A DNA stretch of 64,000 nt from Vandiemenella viatica (Eukaryota; Arthropoda; Insecta; Orthoptera; Morabidae), in contig CM061921.1 in the NCBI GenBank assembly GCA_031002005.1, positions 143,997,283 to 144,061,282 of the forward strand, read 5' to 3'. The position numbers and the translations under genes are program-made. Below the pieces are notes generated by a model, which had not been told where the DNA came from, searched no databases, and saw nothing but the letters and a program-made list of their open reading frames with translations. Below are positions 10,991-21,731 of the stretch, one piece after another (positions within the stretch are counted from its first letter, which is position 1; each line of letters starts with the position of its first letter).

Positions 10991-13900
10991 TGATACAAAT
11001 TGCCGAATTTTCCTGATTTAACAAGATTTAACAGTAAATGATAGTAGAAAATTATGAAATTAGTTTGTCGTGTAGTTTTACTTCACAAAGTCATCATACT
11101 GTCTCCCTGGCTTGCTAACCAAACACTTAAATCCACAGAAGCAGTCGGCGAGTCGTCGGTTCTAATGTAGTATATGTGGTATTAATCAATAGCTGTAAAC
11201 AAAACGAATGTATGTAAAGATACAATACAAATTCATTCGAATAACACCAGCACTGTAAAAAGTCTGGCAGTTTCTTCATTACGCCAACAGAACTAACAAC
11301 TCAGTCATTGTTGTTGATGTTATGTCATCGTGTTAGCAATGTTGTAAGTGGAAAAAGAAAGAAATCTCAAAATTTGATATATTAGTTTGTTTATCCACAA
11401 AGACAACTAGAAACGTTTTCCGTTACATAGCTTACGAGTTTGCCTGAAACCTAACAGCTTAAGCTATTGCAGGTAGAAGTTTACCCTTTATATTCCTTGG
11501 AAATTTTCGATGAGATGGAAGTGACAGCTAGGAAAGTCTGCATGGTACGTTGAATATGAGAATACTTTCCACTTAAATTTTACGTTCAGACACTGGGCGT
11601 TTTGGGCGCGAGTATTCAGACGGAACAGAAAAAAGTTTGAAATTTAAAAGTTACCAATTTATCAGGACATTCGTGTAAGAATAGCACTAAAATTCTTCTT
11701 CAATAATCCTATCAACTACAACAATTCGATTGTTGATGTTTATCGTTGTTGCACTTCCTCCGCATTTTTCACGTTTTTCCACGAACCAGGAAACATTTTA
11801 CTCTTATTTTTATGAGAATAAATGCCGTCACGTACTTTATGCGTCTTAATAATATCTTCATTACGCCCCTGTAATAAATATCTGGATAATTCCCCGTGAG
11901 TTAAGTTTATTTTATACTTAAAAAAAAGTCACACTATTTATTATACTGGTTTGTTTTTCCACTAGAGAGAGGCAGAGAGAAATAAACAGAAACTAATGCG
12001 CGAATCTCTTATCTCTTGGTGTCATACAGTCACTTCTTGTGAGCTGTGTATCAGCTGCTGTTTTTGTGCATTTATATATTTATTTCGATAAGCCCCAAAT
12101 GATGATATGCTGGCGGTTTGCCGAGGGTATTGATCGTCGGTAGCAGAGCGCACAAGTTAATAGCCTCAGCAGCCACGTGAGAGAACACAGTATTGCCAGG
12201 TATGTAGAGAAAACACAACGTCATGATATTGACAACTGGACGAATTCTTAAGTGCAGTAACAGCATCTTTGCAAGCGAGAGAAGCTGTGTCGTTATAACA
12301 CACACAAAAAAATAATAACGATACTCAAATCAAAAGAAACAATAAATAAAAATTAAAAAAAACGATTTACAAATAGAGCATAATTTGAATGCCCTGGTAA
12401 GTAACTTCTTCAGTAAAAAGTGTAAGTCATTAGTTTACCAAATTTTAATTTGTTCTTTTTTTTTTTTAAGTGTTCTAATAACGTTTCCCTTCATTTGCTC
12501 ACATCAGCCAAAACACTTACTTTTATGCATTTTATATCTCTCCGTGTGTCCATCATTTATAATTTTATAACCCTGTATTTCACACGAAAATTTCGCATCA
12601 ATGGTTTATCCTGTTTTATAACAATAGCGGTAACCGTATAAATTAAACTTGTGAAGTAGAAATAGTTTTGGTCAGAACTAAAAGTTATGGTTATATTTAC
12701 TATTCAAGGCCAAAATAGTGCACTAGAAATTTTGCGAAATAGTTACAGTCCTTGTGTCATTGTCAATATGATTATGGTTATATACATAGAATAGCATACA
12801 CAATAACTCATTGCTCACATAAAGAATCCGATGTATTTCCCTGATATTCTATAGAAGTTATACCTTCACTGTAGTTTTTCGATACTTTCAAGGGAAAGAA
12901 TCTGTAACGCAGGGAATAGCAATACAGGTACGTAATCATCGGTCAACAGGATAAGTCCACTTGTGCCAATGTTTTCTATCATCATTAAATAGTAATTTAA
13001 TTTAAACGTTCCATTAATGAGTGTAATGTCTTTCAGGAGACTATTGACTATTAGTTTTCTTATATTAACAAAGAGTGTCTCCAAACAAGTATTACGTACT
13101 ATAAAAGAATAAACATTTTGATTTTCAGTTGCTCATTCTGTGTTTCTTCCTGTTATCCAACACAACGACAAAAAAAAATCTTCAATAATTTTCCCTAAAA
13201 AGTGTGTAATTGATAAGGAAGATAAATTAAAATTATCGCCTATCAGAAGAAACAATTTTTTCATATCATTCAATACTGAAAAAAAATAATTCCAAGCTAC
13301 TACATGGCTGAAGAGAAATAGTTCATAAGAGTGGAAACTGATCCAGTGATCTAGTTAGTTGGAAACGATTCAACTATTTAACTTTGTTGTTCATCCACCG
13401 TGGAATCCTGAGGAGATGTGAGATTTAAGCCAAAATTCACCATCCAGAAATTCACACTATATGACCAAAACTAAACAACGATATGTATTGTTTTATGAGG
13501 TTTAATATAATCTGTTGAGTGCTCTGACAATCAAGAACTATCCATGACTTTGTAACACGAAGAATAATCTATCGAATAAAGGATATAAACGTACATTCAG
13601 ACTGAAGGAATGGTGTTTTCCGGAAACAATCACAAATATTATGGGCATATTTTCTTTTTCACAGAGGTAGGTAGAATAGGTACGGTTTGACAGTACAGTA
13701 GAAGTTACCTTTTCATTCAACAGACACGATTTAGCCATACCAACCCAAGGTGACGTTGTGGATTGTATATTATTAACATTGCGCAAAATTACTTTTTAAA
13801 AGGTACAGCAGAGGACGATTCACGTATGCATACGCTAGTGGGGGTACATAGTAGGTACATTGTTTTAACAGATTGCATTACACACATTACCGCAAGTAAT

Positions 13901-14015
13901 TTCCACACTTCCAATATAGATATAAAAGGATAGACGTAGGTTTTCTGTCTTTCGTATTTCAGAAGTTTAAAATTAATCCAATAAAAAATTTAAAGGTTGC
14001 CAGTTGGAGTTTAGA
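10991..14015. other. Long unannotated AT-rich stretch
   Basis: No repeat copy or coding sequence was recognised over about 3 kb. Reading frames of 60-80 codons exist on both strands but have no motif, no neighbour support and AT-rich composition. This is the longest stretch in the first third of the window without a recognised transposon and could be host intergenic or intronic DNA. Confidence 0.4.
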
Positions 14016-14182
14016 CTAGCGCAAGGGTAGTTTTAATTAAGTGTTATGTCCTCATGCATTCTCCATATTGCAAAGTAGATTTTAATGATCATATAATGTT
14101 TACACACTGGAAGAAACAAAAGCACCATTACAGCTGGTTATAAGGCCGGCATTGCAAAAAGACGATTTAAAAAAAAAAAAAA
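14016..14182 (+). mobile_element. SINE group C copy, head lost
   Basis: Shares the tail of the 6172 copy: TTTTAATTAAGTGTTATGTCC near the start, GAAACAAAAGCACCATTACAG, then GGTTATAAGGCCGGCATT and an A run at about 14169-14182. The tRNA-like head is missing, so the copy is 5' truncated or the head has decayed. Confidence 0.65.
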
Positions 14183-14784
14183 TATGAAGTACGTACAGGC
14201 GCATCGATTCATGTTAAGGACATTTTATTAAATTATTCTGGGATTAGAGCCAACACATTCAAAAGCAAGCAGCATCTATCTAAACAGGTGAGTGTGATTA
14301 GTAATACTGATTGTATTTTAATCACATAATGCTTCGTTAGAGACAGCTAATAACACATAGCACTGACGAAAAGGGGCAATTATAATGATTACCTATGAAA
14401 AGGGTTGCTAGAAACAATCGAGAAGGTACGCTTTGATTGATTGTTTGAATAAATTGTCTTGTTCCTGTCATATTGATCTAGTTTTTCAGTGCACTGCTAG
14501 CAGTCAGCAGTTTGGCTGAACGGATTACTTCGCCGCCGTAATGGATTTACTGAAGCACGACCTGCTCCCATACATATCCATTAGCTTCTTCATTCAGTTC
14601 CTACCAAACTAATTTCACACTGTTTCCAAGATTTATGTTGTTATTTGTTTCTCGGAGTTTCATGTTAGTACGCTATTTCATGTGAAAGGGTAATTGTTTT
14701 TCAGAGTTTTACAAGAAATTGATCTGTAAGATTCACAGAGAATTGACATACTTTACTTGACAAGTGCGGTATCGGCCATCCTAA
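14183..14784. other. Unannotated stretch
   Basis: Nothing recognised. Followed directly by the poly-T end of a minus-strand RTE copy. Confidence 0.4.
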
Positions 14785-15635
14785 TTTTTTTTTCATCAGT
14801 TTCTCAAATGGTTTTATGTAATCCTCCATCCCTTTCTATCTTGCGCTAACCACTTCAACATACCATTTTCAACCCACAACTTCAATTATCTGCTTCATAT
14901 ATTCTAATCTCCGTTTTCCTCTATTATTCTTTCCTTCGACTGTTCCATCCACTAACAAATCAACCAATCCTGCATGTCTCAATACATGACCCACCATCCT
15001 GTTTCTTTTTTCTGTTTGTCTCTTCAAAAAACTTCTTTCCTTTAACCGAGCGTGGTGGGTGAACGGTTAACGTTCTGGCCTCGCATTCGGGGGGACGCGG
15101 GTTCGAATCCCCGTCCGGGCATCCAAATTTGGGTTTTCCATTGTTTCCCCAAATCACTACAGGCCAATGTCGGGATGCTTCCTTTAAAAAGGCCATGGCC
15201 GAATTCATTCACATTCTTTGTTCCCGGTCCCATCCCACCTCTAATGACCTTAAACGTCGACGAAAGGTAAAGCAATAAGTAAAATATATATATATATCAT
15301 GCTTTCTTCACCCATCATTTCCAATACACGTTAATTTCGTACTTTATCTGTACACTTAATTTTCAGCACCCTGCTATATCACAACATTTCAAATAGTTCA
15401 ATTTTCTTCTTTCTGGTATTGCTAAAGTCCATGCTTCACTATCATAAAGAGCTATGGTCCACACATAGAGTTTTAAAAAGTTCTTTCTGAATCCTAGATC
15501 TGTATTTGAAACTAAAAAAATTCTTTTTTTCATAAAGGCTCTCTTCCCTATTGCTATTCTGTTTCTAACAACATTCATACTTCGGCCACCAGTTGTAATT
15601 TTACTTATTAGGCAGCAGAATTAATTAATTTCTTC
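14785..15635 (-). mobile_element. RTE-type LINE, 5'-truncated copy split by a SINE
   Basis: Two blocks, 14785-15043 and 15298-15635, are the 3' part of an RTE element on the minus strand, separated by a plus-strand SINE-A copy. The upstream block encodes RAFMKKRIFLVSN, FRKNFLKLYVW and YDSEAWTLAIPERRK; the downstream block encodes the region equivalent to GHVLRHAGLVDLLVDGTVEG and ends with the family's terminal sequence and a T run (A on the element strand). The same segments occur at 16800-17330 and 43530-43900. It is 5' truncated before the FLGSKI region, and several stops are present. Known RTE elements encode an apurinic-type endonuclease and a reverse transcriptase; only the C-terminal part is left here. 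Confidence 0.85.
15044..15297 (+). mobile_element. SINE-A copy nested in an RTE copy
   Basis: Full-length copy with A box (TGGTGGGTGAACGG), B box GGTTCGAATCCCC at about 15110, central domain and tail, followed by an AT dinucleotide run (about 15284-15297). It interrupts the minus-strand RTE reading region between sequence equivalent to ATGATGGGTGA and AAGAAGTTT. A short CTTTC on both sides may be what is left of a target duplication. Confidence 0.9.
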
Positions 15636-15659
15636 TATTGCGTAAAATCTTATATTTAT

Positions 15660-16369
15660 ACTAGCTGATACCTGTGACTTCGTACGCGTGGATTAAGAAT
15701 TTCTTTGCCAGAATTGAATATAGAAAGTTGTTGGTAACGAAGGACTGGACCCAAACAACACCGAGTAGGCATAATATGACAGAAATCCATCATTATATCA
15801 TTCTACCGTCGAACCTGTCTCATGAAGAGAATCAATTTCCAACATATTCAAAAACAGAAAAACAAACGAAGGGGTGGGAATGTGGGTGGGTGGGTGGAGG
15901 GGAGGGGGTGTTAAAAAAGGGCAGCGTGATTTCAGCTTGGACTTTTCTTCTTTCTTCAGCATGAGCATCCGATTCTTGGGTTCTAATAACTTTAGCTGCT
16001 CGTGCTCTGCTAGAGCTACACCTTACGCCGGTTTACGCCCGCAAGGCATGTCAAAAAAAAAGACAAAATAAACTGGTGCCAGAAACATTTAAGCAGACAC
16101 AAAGTAATAGAACAGATAAAATCGATAACTATACTAAATAATACGTTTTTTTTCTAAACGAAACTTATTAACAAATTAAACACTAACATAATGTGCGAGA
16201 AGCACAGCTTGTGCAACCGACGTAACATTAGAGACTAACACACACAACTCTGTCACCATTCGATAAGTTCTCAAAATTTCGTGACTACAACTGTTAATCA
16301 TACCGAAAAAATGTCCTGTGCCCTTCCTACAGATACAAAGTATTTCCTTGACAAAATCCATCAATATCG
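15660..16369 (+). mobile_element. Dispersed ACTAGCTGAT repeat, long copy
   Basis: Begins ACTAGCTGATACCTGTGACT, followed by CGTACGCGTGGATTAAGAA, and ends GACAAAATCCATCAATATCG, where an RTE copy begins. Both ends match the minus-strand copy at 2098-2408, which lacks the middle. The middle contains a G-rich run (15884-15908) and a segment of more balanced composition (about 15955-16055) that could be decayed coding sequence, but no protein was recognised. The type of element is unknown. Confidence 0.7.
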
Positions 16370-17331
16370 GTTGATTTAGAAAAAGCTTTTGATAATGTTA
16401 GGTGGGATAAGATGTTCAAAATTTTAAAGAAGTCAGGTCTAAAGTATCGAGATAGAAGAATACTCTATAAACTATATAAGAATAAAGTGGCTATAATAAA
16501 AGTAGAAGTTTTCAGGGAGAAAAAAATCAGTATGCTACGATTTGCTGATGACATTGTCTTGTTTGCAGAGAGGGCTGAGGATATTGAGAAGTTACTGAAT
16601 GGCATGAACAAAATACTGAAGGAAGATTTTGGACTGAATATAAATCAAAGCAAGACTAAAGTGATGAAATGTAGCAGAAATGATACCAATACTAATAGAT
16701 TAAATATAAAAATAGGATCGGATGCAATAGGAGAAGTAAGTGAATTCTGTTATTTGAGAAGTAAAATTACAACCGATGGATGAAGCAGGAATGATGTTAA
16801 AAGCAAAATAGCACTAGCAAAAAGAGCCTTCATGAAAAAGAGAAATCTTTTAGTTTCAAATATTGATCCAGGAATTAGAAAGAACTTTTTAAAACTCTTT
16901 GTGTGGAGCACAGCACTTTATGGTAGCGAAACATGGACTTTAGGAATACCGGAAAGAAAGAAAATTGAAGCATTTGGAATGTGGTGCTACAGAAGAATGC
17001 TGAAAATTAAGTGGACAGATAAAGTAAGAAAATGAACGAGTTTTGGAAATGATGGGTGAGAAAAGAAGTTTGTGGAAGATGCTTACAGAAAGAAGAGACA
17101 GGTTAGTAGGTCATATTTTGAGACATGCGGGATTGGTTAATTTGTTAGTGGAGGGAACAGTCGAAGGTAAGAACTGTAGAGGAAGATAGAGATTAGAATA
17201 TATGAAGCAGGTAATTGAGGACGTTGGCTGTAAGGGGAAAGTTGAAATAAAGAGGTTAGCACAGGAAAGGAAGGGATGGAGGATTGCATCAAACCAGTCG
17301 AAAGACTGACGACAGCAAAAAAAAAAAAAAA
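16370..17331 (+). mobile_element. RTE-type LINE, 5'-truncated and internally deleted copy
   Basis: Starts inside the reverse transcriptase at VDLEKAFDNVRWDKM, then KYRDRRILYKLYKN, and jumps from about NKVAIIKVEVF to ISMLRFADDIVLFAERAED. The block that normally holds the GxRQGCxLSP motif is missing, while the catalytic FADD (about 16540-16551) is kept. A stop follows ITTDG near 16782. The frame continues with RAFMKKRNLLVSN, LYGSETWTLG and CYRRMLKIKWTDKV, a 1-base shift near 17033, and the C-terminal GHILRHAGLVNLLVEGTVEG. The copy ends with AAAGACTGACGACAGC and an A run. Reverse transcription is its family role; this copy cannot encode it. Confidence 0.9.
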
Positions 17332-17811
17332 TCCTGATCATCCACAGGATCTCCTAATCCACGAGGTCCTAAATGACTTACCCCCCACTCGTCTTAAACC
17401 CAGAAATCCGGTATGGCAAGATGTATTTGACTTTGATGTCACGGTAAAAGGCGACAAAAAACACCCAGATATTAAAGATCCCACAACCTGACTTCCACGA
17501 TTCCATATAAATAGAGACCAATGGGTCAAACTAAATCGCCTAAGAACAGGCAATGCGAAATGGAACGCCGTGCTGTATGAGTGGGGTCTTCAGGACTCTC
17601 CTGCATGTGACTGCGGTGCTCCTTCCCAGAGCGTGGAGCATATTATCAGGGAATGCCCTCTACGGAAGTATGATGGACCATTTGAAGATGTTTTTGGAGC
17701 TAGAAAACTGGATATCAAGTTGTGAACGCTACCAACGTTCTTGTCATTGTATATATTTAAATGTATTGTATTAGTCGGTTAGCCATACGACAAATAATAA
17801 ATAAATAAATA
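17332..17811 (+). mobile_element. Jockey-like LINE, 3' end
   Basis: In one frame (17336-17725) the sequence encodes the C-terminus of an ORF2: PTRLKPRNPVWQD, then WVKLNRLRTGNAKWN, WGLQDSPACDCGAPSQS and VEHIIRECPLRKYDG, ending at TGA 17723-17725. One in-frame TGA lies at 17489-17491. The cysteine/histidine pattern after NRLRTG is the C-terminal domain usual in jockey-type elements. The 3' UTR carries GTCGGTTAGCCATACGAC, able to form a short hairpin, and ends in a TAAA microsatellite (about 17790-17811). It abuts the RTE copy at 17331 with no visible spacer. Strongly 5' truncated. Confidence 0.8.
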
Positions 17812-17874
17812 ACAGACTGAACACTAGACGCATGGAGCTTATCATTTCGAAAATTGTTCTTACATTCCTCGATC

Positions 17875-18430
17875 CACAGTGTCAAGAGCGTGCATTGAAT
17901 ATGTAATTTCCGGCATTACAATTCAGTGGACAGCCACATCTACTTAATGACCGATACCAGCAACGTCCGCTTCGAGGTATCATCGACATACAAACAACAC
18001 TGCGTCAAACAACAGCGACACTCACGGTGTAATGTATCCTTGTTGACAGCGCAGTGAAATTTCGCGCTGATAGGATATGGCAGCAGAAGACCGATGTCAG
18101 TGGCTCTGCTAACAAAACGCCAACTCAGCTGCAACGCTTCTCCTGGGCTCGTGAACATATCGGTTGGACCCTACGTGAGTGGAAAAAGGTTACGTGGACT
18201 GATGACTCATGATTCCAGTTGGTAACTGAACAGAGGGTTCGAGTGTGACGCAGACGCCTTGAAGCCATTCATGCCCTTGGTGGAACCAAACAACGATGGA
18301 CGTTTCCAGGACGACAGTGTTCTACGTCGCTGGGCAAAAATCTTTCGCGATTGGTGTGAGAAACTACTTGGAAATTTGTAGCAAATGATTTGTCCCTCTA
18401 GATCGCCAGACATGAATCCAGGTAAATATA
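17875..18430 (+). pseudogene. Tc1-family transposase relic
   Basis: Fragments in order: QLQRFSWAREHIGWTL (from about 18130), WKKVTWTDDS with the first catalytic Asp region, an in-frame stop, then RVRVWRRRLEAIHALGG, and SRSPDMNP at about 18396-18420 in another frame. In intact Tc1-type proteins the second catalytic Asp lies in a QDNxxxH block, which is not visible here, so an internal deletion is likely. Upstream sequence (17920-18110) looks like a decayed helix-turn-helix part. No inverted repeats were found. Dead. Confidence 0.65.
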
Positions 18431-18605
18431 TATATAGTATGATCTAGAGCTCAGTTCGTGCACAACATTCTACACCACATACACTGTTGCAATTATGTAC
18501 GGCTTTAAAGGCAGCATGGCAGAATATTTCTTCGCAGCATGGTAGGATATTTCTTCGGCCATCTCAAGCTTCTGCACTTCTCCAGGGGTAACTGGTATCC
18601 TAACG

Positions 18606-18872
18606 ATATTAGTAGAACGAGCGTGGTGGGTGAGAAGTTAACGCTCTAGCCTCAAATTCGGGAGGATACCAGTTCGAATCCCCGTCCGGGCATCCATATT
18701 TGGTTTTTCCATGGTTTCCAGAAATCACTCCAGACGAATGCCGGGATGCTTCCTTCAAAAAGGCCATGGCCGAATTCCTTCCCATTCCTTGTCCCCAGTC
18801 CCATCCCGCCTCTAATGACCTCGCCGTCGACGAAGAGTAAAGCCATAAATATATATATATATATATTAGGAG
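18606..18872 (+). mobile_element. SINE-A copy with target duplication
   Basis: SINE at 18616-18862 with clear B box (AGTTCGAATCCCC), full central domain and tail. The 3' end is a TA dinucleotide run rather than poly-A. Flanks ATATTAGTAG (18606-18615) and ATATTAGGAG (18863-18872) match at 9 of 10 and are read as the target duplication; the overlap with the TA run makes the exact edge uncertain. Confidence 0.9.
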
Positions 18873-19351
18873 GTATACCTTGACTTTTAGTACTTCAGTG
18901 TATATTTCAATGAAATGGATAATTTCTCGTTTGAGTTCTTCTGGGAATATTTAATATTTTCAACCACTCACACAGTGGCGCGCTCTATTGCGCTCTTATT
19001 AATACAGCTATTCGAATTATTACGTCATTTGAGAGCACGCCAAATTAAAAAAAAAGAAATTTATTTTAGTCGATATCAACTTTCATAATATATCTCAGAA
19101 ATGAAGATACTGAACAAACAGGAAATTAAATTTGAATTTTAAGACGCATCCTTACCAAGCAAAATTCGACATTTATCAAGCGATCTGGCATAAGAGAATT
19201 TAATTAATTAAGTTTTCAGCGCAGCAGAACGCAAAATACCTTAAATGACACGGAATTTTTCCAATTACGGTATCCACAGCAATGTTTGGTATTTGATGGT
19301 AACTCATAACAGGAAAAACTGAATAACTTCCCGCTTTGTGTTTACGGATAT
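18873..19351. other. Unannotated AT-rich stretch
   Basis: Nothing recognised. Confidence 0.4.
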
Positions 19352-19583
19352 ATTTTTTTTTTTAATGGCATTCAGCAACTTAACCAATATAGCCAGCTCA
19401 ATGTGATCATGAATCTTGCAGTGTATCTGCTTCGTTGTAGTAGCTTCTAACTGTGGACACTACAGGATGGAAACGACATTAACACACGCACAACATTTAA
19501 ACACCCATGCCCTCGGTAGGACTCGAACTGGCGACCTTCGGCACTTGGAGCAACGCTAGAGCTCCTACGCTACCGAGGCCGGC
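19352..19583 (-). mobile_element. SINE group C copy
   Basis: Minus strand. The head complement ends GAGGCCGGC at 19583 and the B box complement, GACTCGAACTGGCGACC, is at about 19520. Read on the minus strand the order is GCCGGCCTCGGTAGCGTAGG, B box, GGGCATGGGTGTTTAAATG, GTCGTTTCCATCCTGTAGTG, and an A run (T at 19352-19362). Closest relatives in the window are at 51708 and 45478. Confidence 0.8.
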
Positions 19584-21127
19584 TTACGTAAAGTTGTAGA
19601 TGCTAATTCTATACAATTAAATACAGAAATCGGAAAGTACTATTTTTTTCAGTAACGAAAAGATTCAATAAGCTGCAGCCACTTGTGCTTTATAACTTCT
19701 ACCTCGCGTACGAATGTACTGAAGGGGTATACAACGCGAGACAGGTATAGAATCGTAAATAACATTCCTGCATCATAAACTCAGAGCTCTTAACACCACT
19801 AGTTACGAAATATGGTTGGAAATTGATGCTTCAGCAAAAAAACACGTTCAGAACACACTTGCTTGTGAGAACGAAATATACCTTGTAATGGCGTCAAAAG
19901 TATTACCATATTCTGGGCAGCATTTTATTTCAATAGCGTACTATAAAACATGACATAACTAATTAAATAACTTATCATAATGGTAGCTTCTTTAGCTCAA
20001 GGCCAAAACATTCTGAATGACAAAGAAATTCGATTCTAGGTTACCTATAGATATAAGACCAAATTCGTTCCTCTCATTATAAATTGTTATTTATAAGCTC
20101 AATTTTAGAGGGAAAAATTCCGATTAAATGTGTCTCATTGAAAGTGGCATGAATCTAATTAGAGAGTCTAATACCAAAAATCTGTTTGTCCATAAAAAAT
20201 AAAATGTTAAACGTCCTTAGTGACAGACATTTCAGAATAGTCCCCGTTTATTATAACTTCATATTGGTGCCTTCTGGCATAGCAGTAGTTAATTCATTCC
20301 AAAATTGGTTAAGTGAATTTCAGTTAAACCTGTCGTTTCTTTCTGTTGTAAGAGAACTTTTTTTATTAATAATTGATTCCGTAAATATTTATAAATATAA
20401 TATACAGAAAATTACTAACTTGCATTGAACAATTTCCGTTGTAAAATTGTATTTGTTGCACATCAGTGTTGGATGTTTTGGATCTTTGTATTAACGTTGC
20501 TTCTGTGGGTGATGACACAATTATCTTAATTTTCTTCATACTAAAATTAATTAGGTATAAACCAAACGAAACAGCGAAATGGTGCAGATAATTTTTAATA
20601 CGGTTCTTAAAGAGAAAATTACATACATACTTCCTGTTGTTCCTAAGTTCATCTCGTTTGGCACATTGCTCATTTTTTCTAGCATTTTTGAAATACTAAC
20701 AAAACCCGGCAGACGTTTTCCCGCCTGTGTATATTTTTTTTCCTCTGTATTTATAAAAATGTATGATATGGAAATGTGGAAAAATGAAAGATGGCACATA
20801 CTGATGAGATTCCATTATTTTTATTGGTATAAATTGATGAAGAACTATACTAATTTTTTATTAATAATTCACGTGAATGGACAATATTATTTACTATTTC
20901 ATTAGCTATATAAATGAAAAAAATAATCGTAATATTTAGCGTAAAGCAGTGTTTGCGATTTAAGTAAGAAGCAAAGAGTAAACGTGACAGTACCGTCTAC
21001 GAAGTAGGATGCTCTCTGGTTTTCGGGAAATGCGAATTGATAATGACAATTCTTAATGGAACTATTCAATTTTGTGGCGAGTAATCTATTAATCTCAAAC
21101 AGATATACCAACATTCAATTACATGTA
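19584..21127. other. Unannotated AT-rich stretch
   Basis: No repeat family or coding motif recognised. Several frames of 70-108 codons at 20180-20905 are AT-rich and without motifs; I do not regard them as genes. Ends at the TA target site of the mariner-like element. Confidence 0.4.
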
Positions 21128-21731
21128 TATACAGCGTGTTACAAAAAGGTACGGCCAAACTTTCAGGAAACATTCCTCACACACAAACAAAGAAAATATG
21201 TTATATGGACACGTGTCCGGAAACGCTTACTTTCCATGTTAGAGCTCATTTTAGTTTCGTTAGTATGTACTGTACTGTACGGACCAATTCCATGGCCCCC
21301 ACGCTCTCCTGACCTCAACCCTCTTGACTTCCATTTATGGGGGCATTTGAAAGCCCTTGTCTACGCAACCCCGGTACCAAATGTAGAGACTCTTCGTGCT
21401 CGTATTGTGGACGGCTGTGATACAATACGCCATTCTCCAGGGCTGCATCAGCGCAGCAGGGATTCCATGCGACGGAGGGTGGATGCATGTATCCTCGCTA
21501 ACGGAGGACATTTTGAACATTTCCTGTAACAAAGTGTTTGAAGTCACGCTGGTACGTTCTGTTGCTGTGTGTTTCTATTCCATGTTTAATGTGATTTGAA
21601 GAGAAGTAATAAAATGAGCTCTAACATGGAAAGTAAGCGTTTCCGGACACATGTTCACATAACATATTTTCTTTGTGTGTGAGGAATGTTTCCTGAAAGT
21701 TTGGCCGCACCTTTTTGTAACACCCTGTATA
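21128..21731 (+). mobile_element. Mariner-like element, internally deleted, long inverted repeats
   Basis: Core 21130-21729 between TA dinucleotides. Inverted repeats of about 120 bp: left 21130-21253, right 21610-21729. Both ends read TACAGSGTGTTACAAAAAGG on their own strand and stay nearly identical through CTTACTTTCCATGTTAGAGC. Between them remains only the last part of a transposase gene: in one frame RSPDLNPLDFHLWGHLK, then VPNVETLRARIVDGC and ILANGGHFEHFL, stop at 21527-21529. SPDLNPLD is the block holding the third acidic catalytic residue position in Tc1/mariner proteins. The 5' repeat is joined to this C-terminal part at about 21270-21282, so roughly the first three quarters of the gene were deleted. 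It could only be moved by a full element elsewhere. Confidence 0.9.

Noticed and set aside
12072..12305. Minus-strand frame of 77 codons with a hydrophobic start
   Set aside because: No family resemblance and no supporting gene structure.
20186..20905. Overlapping frames of 80-108 codons rich in Phe, Ile and Tyr
   Set aside because: Explained by AT-rich sequence with few stops; no motif, no repeat relation and no second conserved copy seen.
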